This document shows, in pieces, positions 63,853 through 64,000 of a stretch of 64,000 nucleotides of DNA. Position 1 is the first letter of the stretch, and each line of letters starts with the position of its first letter. Below the pieces are notes generated by a model that was given only the letters and a program-made list of their open reading frames with translations, had not been told where the DNA came from and ran no database searches. The DNA lies in the NCBI GenBank assembly GCA_905116865.2, contig CAJHNH020004891.1:251001-315000 (forward strand), given 5' to 3'. The position numbers were made by a program, and so were the translations under genes. The DNA is from Candidula unifasciata. Lineage: Eukaryota; Mollusca; Gastropoda; Stylommatophora; Geomitridae.

Positions 63853-63994
63853 ATGGACCCCCGACAAGGATATAAATGGGGACTAGATTTCAAAGACAGA
63901 GAGCAGGACCACTGGATGAAATCAACAAAAATATATCAGGAGTTGAGCCACTATTACAGACAGCACATATTACACCCAGAAAATACAACACTGG
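63853..63994 (+). CDS. possible first coding exon of an unidentified gene (partial)
   Basis: An open frame MDPRQGYKWGLDFKDREQDH, then WMKSTKIYQELSHYYRQHIL, then HPENTTLG runs to GTAAGA at 63995-64000, a consensus donor at the window edge. TTTCTGTCTGCCAG at 63816-63829 is a good acceptor just upstream, with an in-frame stop between it and the ATG, so this would be the start exon. The composition is not repetitive. I do not recognise the family, and a chance frame remains possible. Confidence 0.4.
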
Positions 63995-64000
63995 GTAAGA

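Overview
The window is animal nuclear DNA, most likely from a mollusc (probably a gastropod). Three things point there: two genes with metazoan protein signatures, introns with GT..AG borders, and a very dense load of tRNA-derived SINEs, non-LTR retrotransposon fragments, MITEs, minisatellites and microsatellites. The mollusc assignment is inferred from the general character of the repeats and is not proven. Nothing prokaryotic or viral is seen.

Genes. (1) A complete out at first (oaf) gene lies on the minus strand, 15728 to 7530, with four coding exons (15528-15728, 11462-11596, 9698-9875, 7530-7804). They join in frame into a 262-residue secreted Cys-rich protein ending in the YPCGLKYC / YRCGIKTC / CLWD signature. 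(2) An NHLH/HEN-type neuronal bHLH gene lies on the minus strand at 31629-32228. Its coding region is a single exon with a good splice acceptor at 32412, so the 5' UTR is probably split by an intron that contains a 0.6-kb GAA/TTC array. (3) A possible first coding exon of an unidentified gene is cut by the right edge (63853-63994, plus strand). All other long open frames are low-complexity or mobile-element sequence.

Layout. 1-2.8 kb: nested SINEs and LINE debris. 3.2-7.5 kb, downstream of oaf: AT-rich minisatellites (53-bp, 42-bp and 50-bp units) and a TTAA-flanked MITE. 7.5-15.7 kb: oaf, with introns filled by SINEs, LINE tails, a SPIN/URR1-like hAT element, a 1.1-kb minisatellite grown inside a SINE, and a 438-bp foldback MITE. 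15.8-20.2 kb: LINE tails with RNase H or C2H2 remnants and nested SINEs. 20.6-22.5 kb: an uninterrupted LINE reverse transcriptase. 23.6-24.8 kb: a 46-bp minisatellite. 24.9-25.7 kb: a deleted mariner. 26.4-26.9 kb: a CTA/CTG array. 28.7-29.8 kb: a LINE tail expanded into 90-bp tandem units. 31.4-33.3 kb: the bHLH gene and GAA array. 33.3-41.2 kb: dispersed repeats. 41.3-43.8 kb: a giant AGT/GAA array. 44-64 kb: dispersed repeats, microsatellites and another reverse transcriptase fragment.

Family names used below are local. SINE-1 is about 285 bp and ends in (GAA)n. SINE-B, SINE-C, SINE-E and SINE-F have tRNA-like heads with A and B boxes. R190 is a 190-bp repeat followed by microsatellites. 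HHR-R is a 150-bp repeat with a hammerhead-ribozyme-like core. The recurring theme is that pieces of mobile elements have been amplified into tandem arrays (a SINE, a MITE and a LINE tail). The most testable single observations are the duplicated splice acceptor in oaf and the hammerhead-like repeats.
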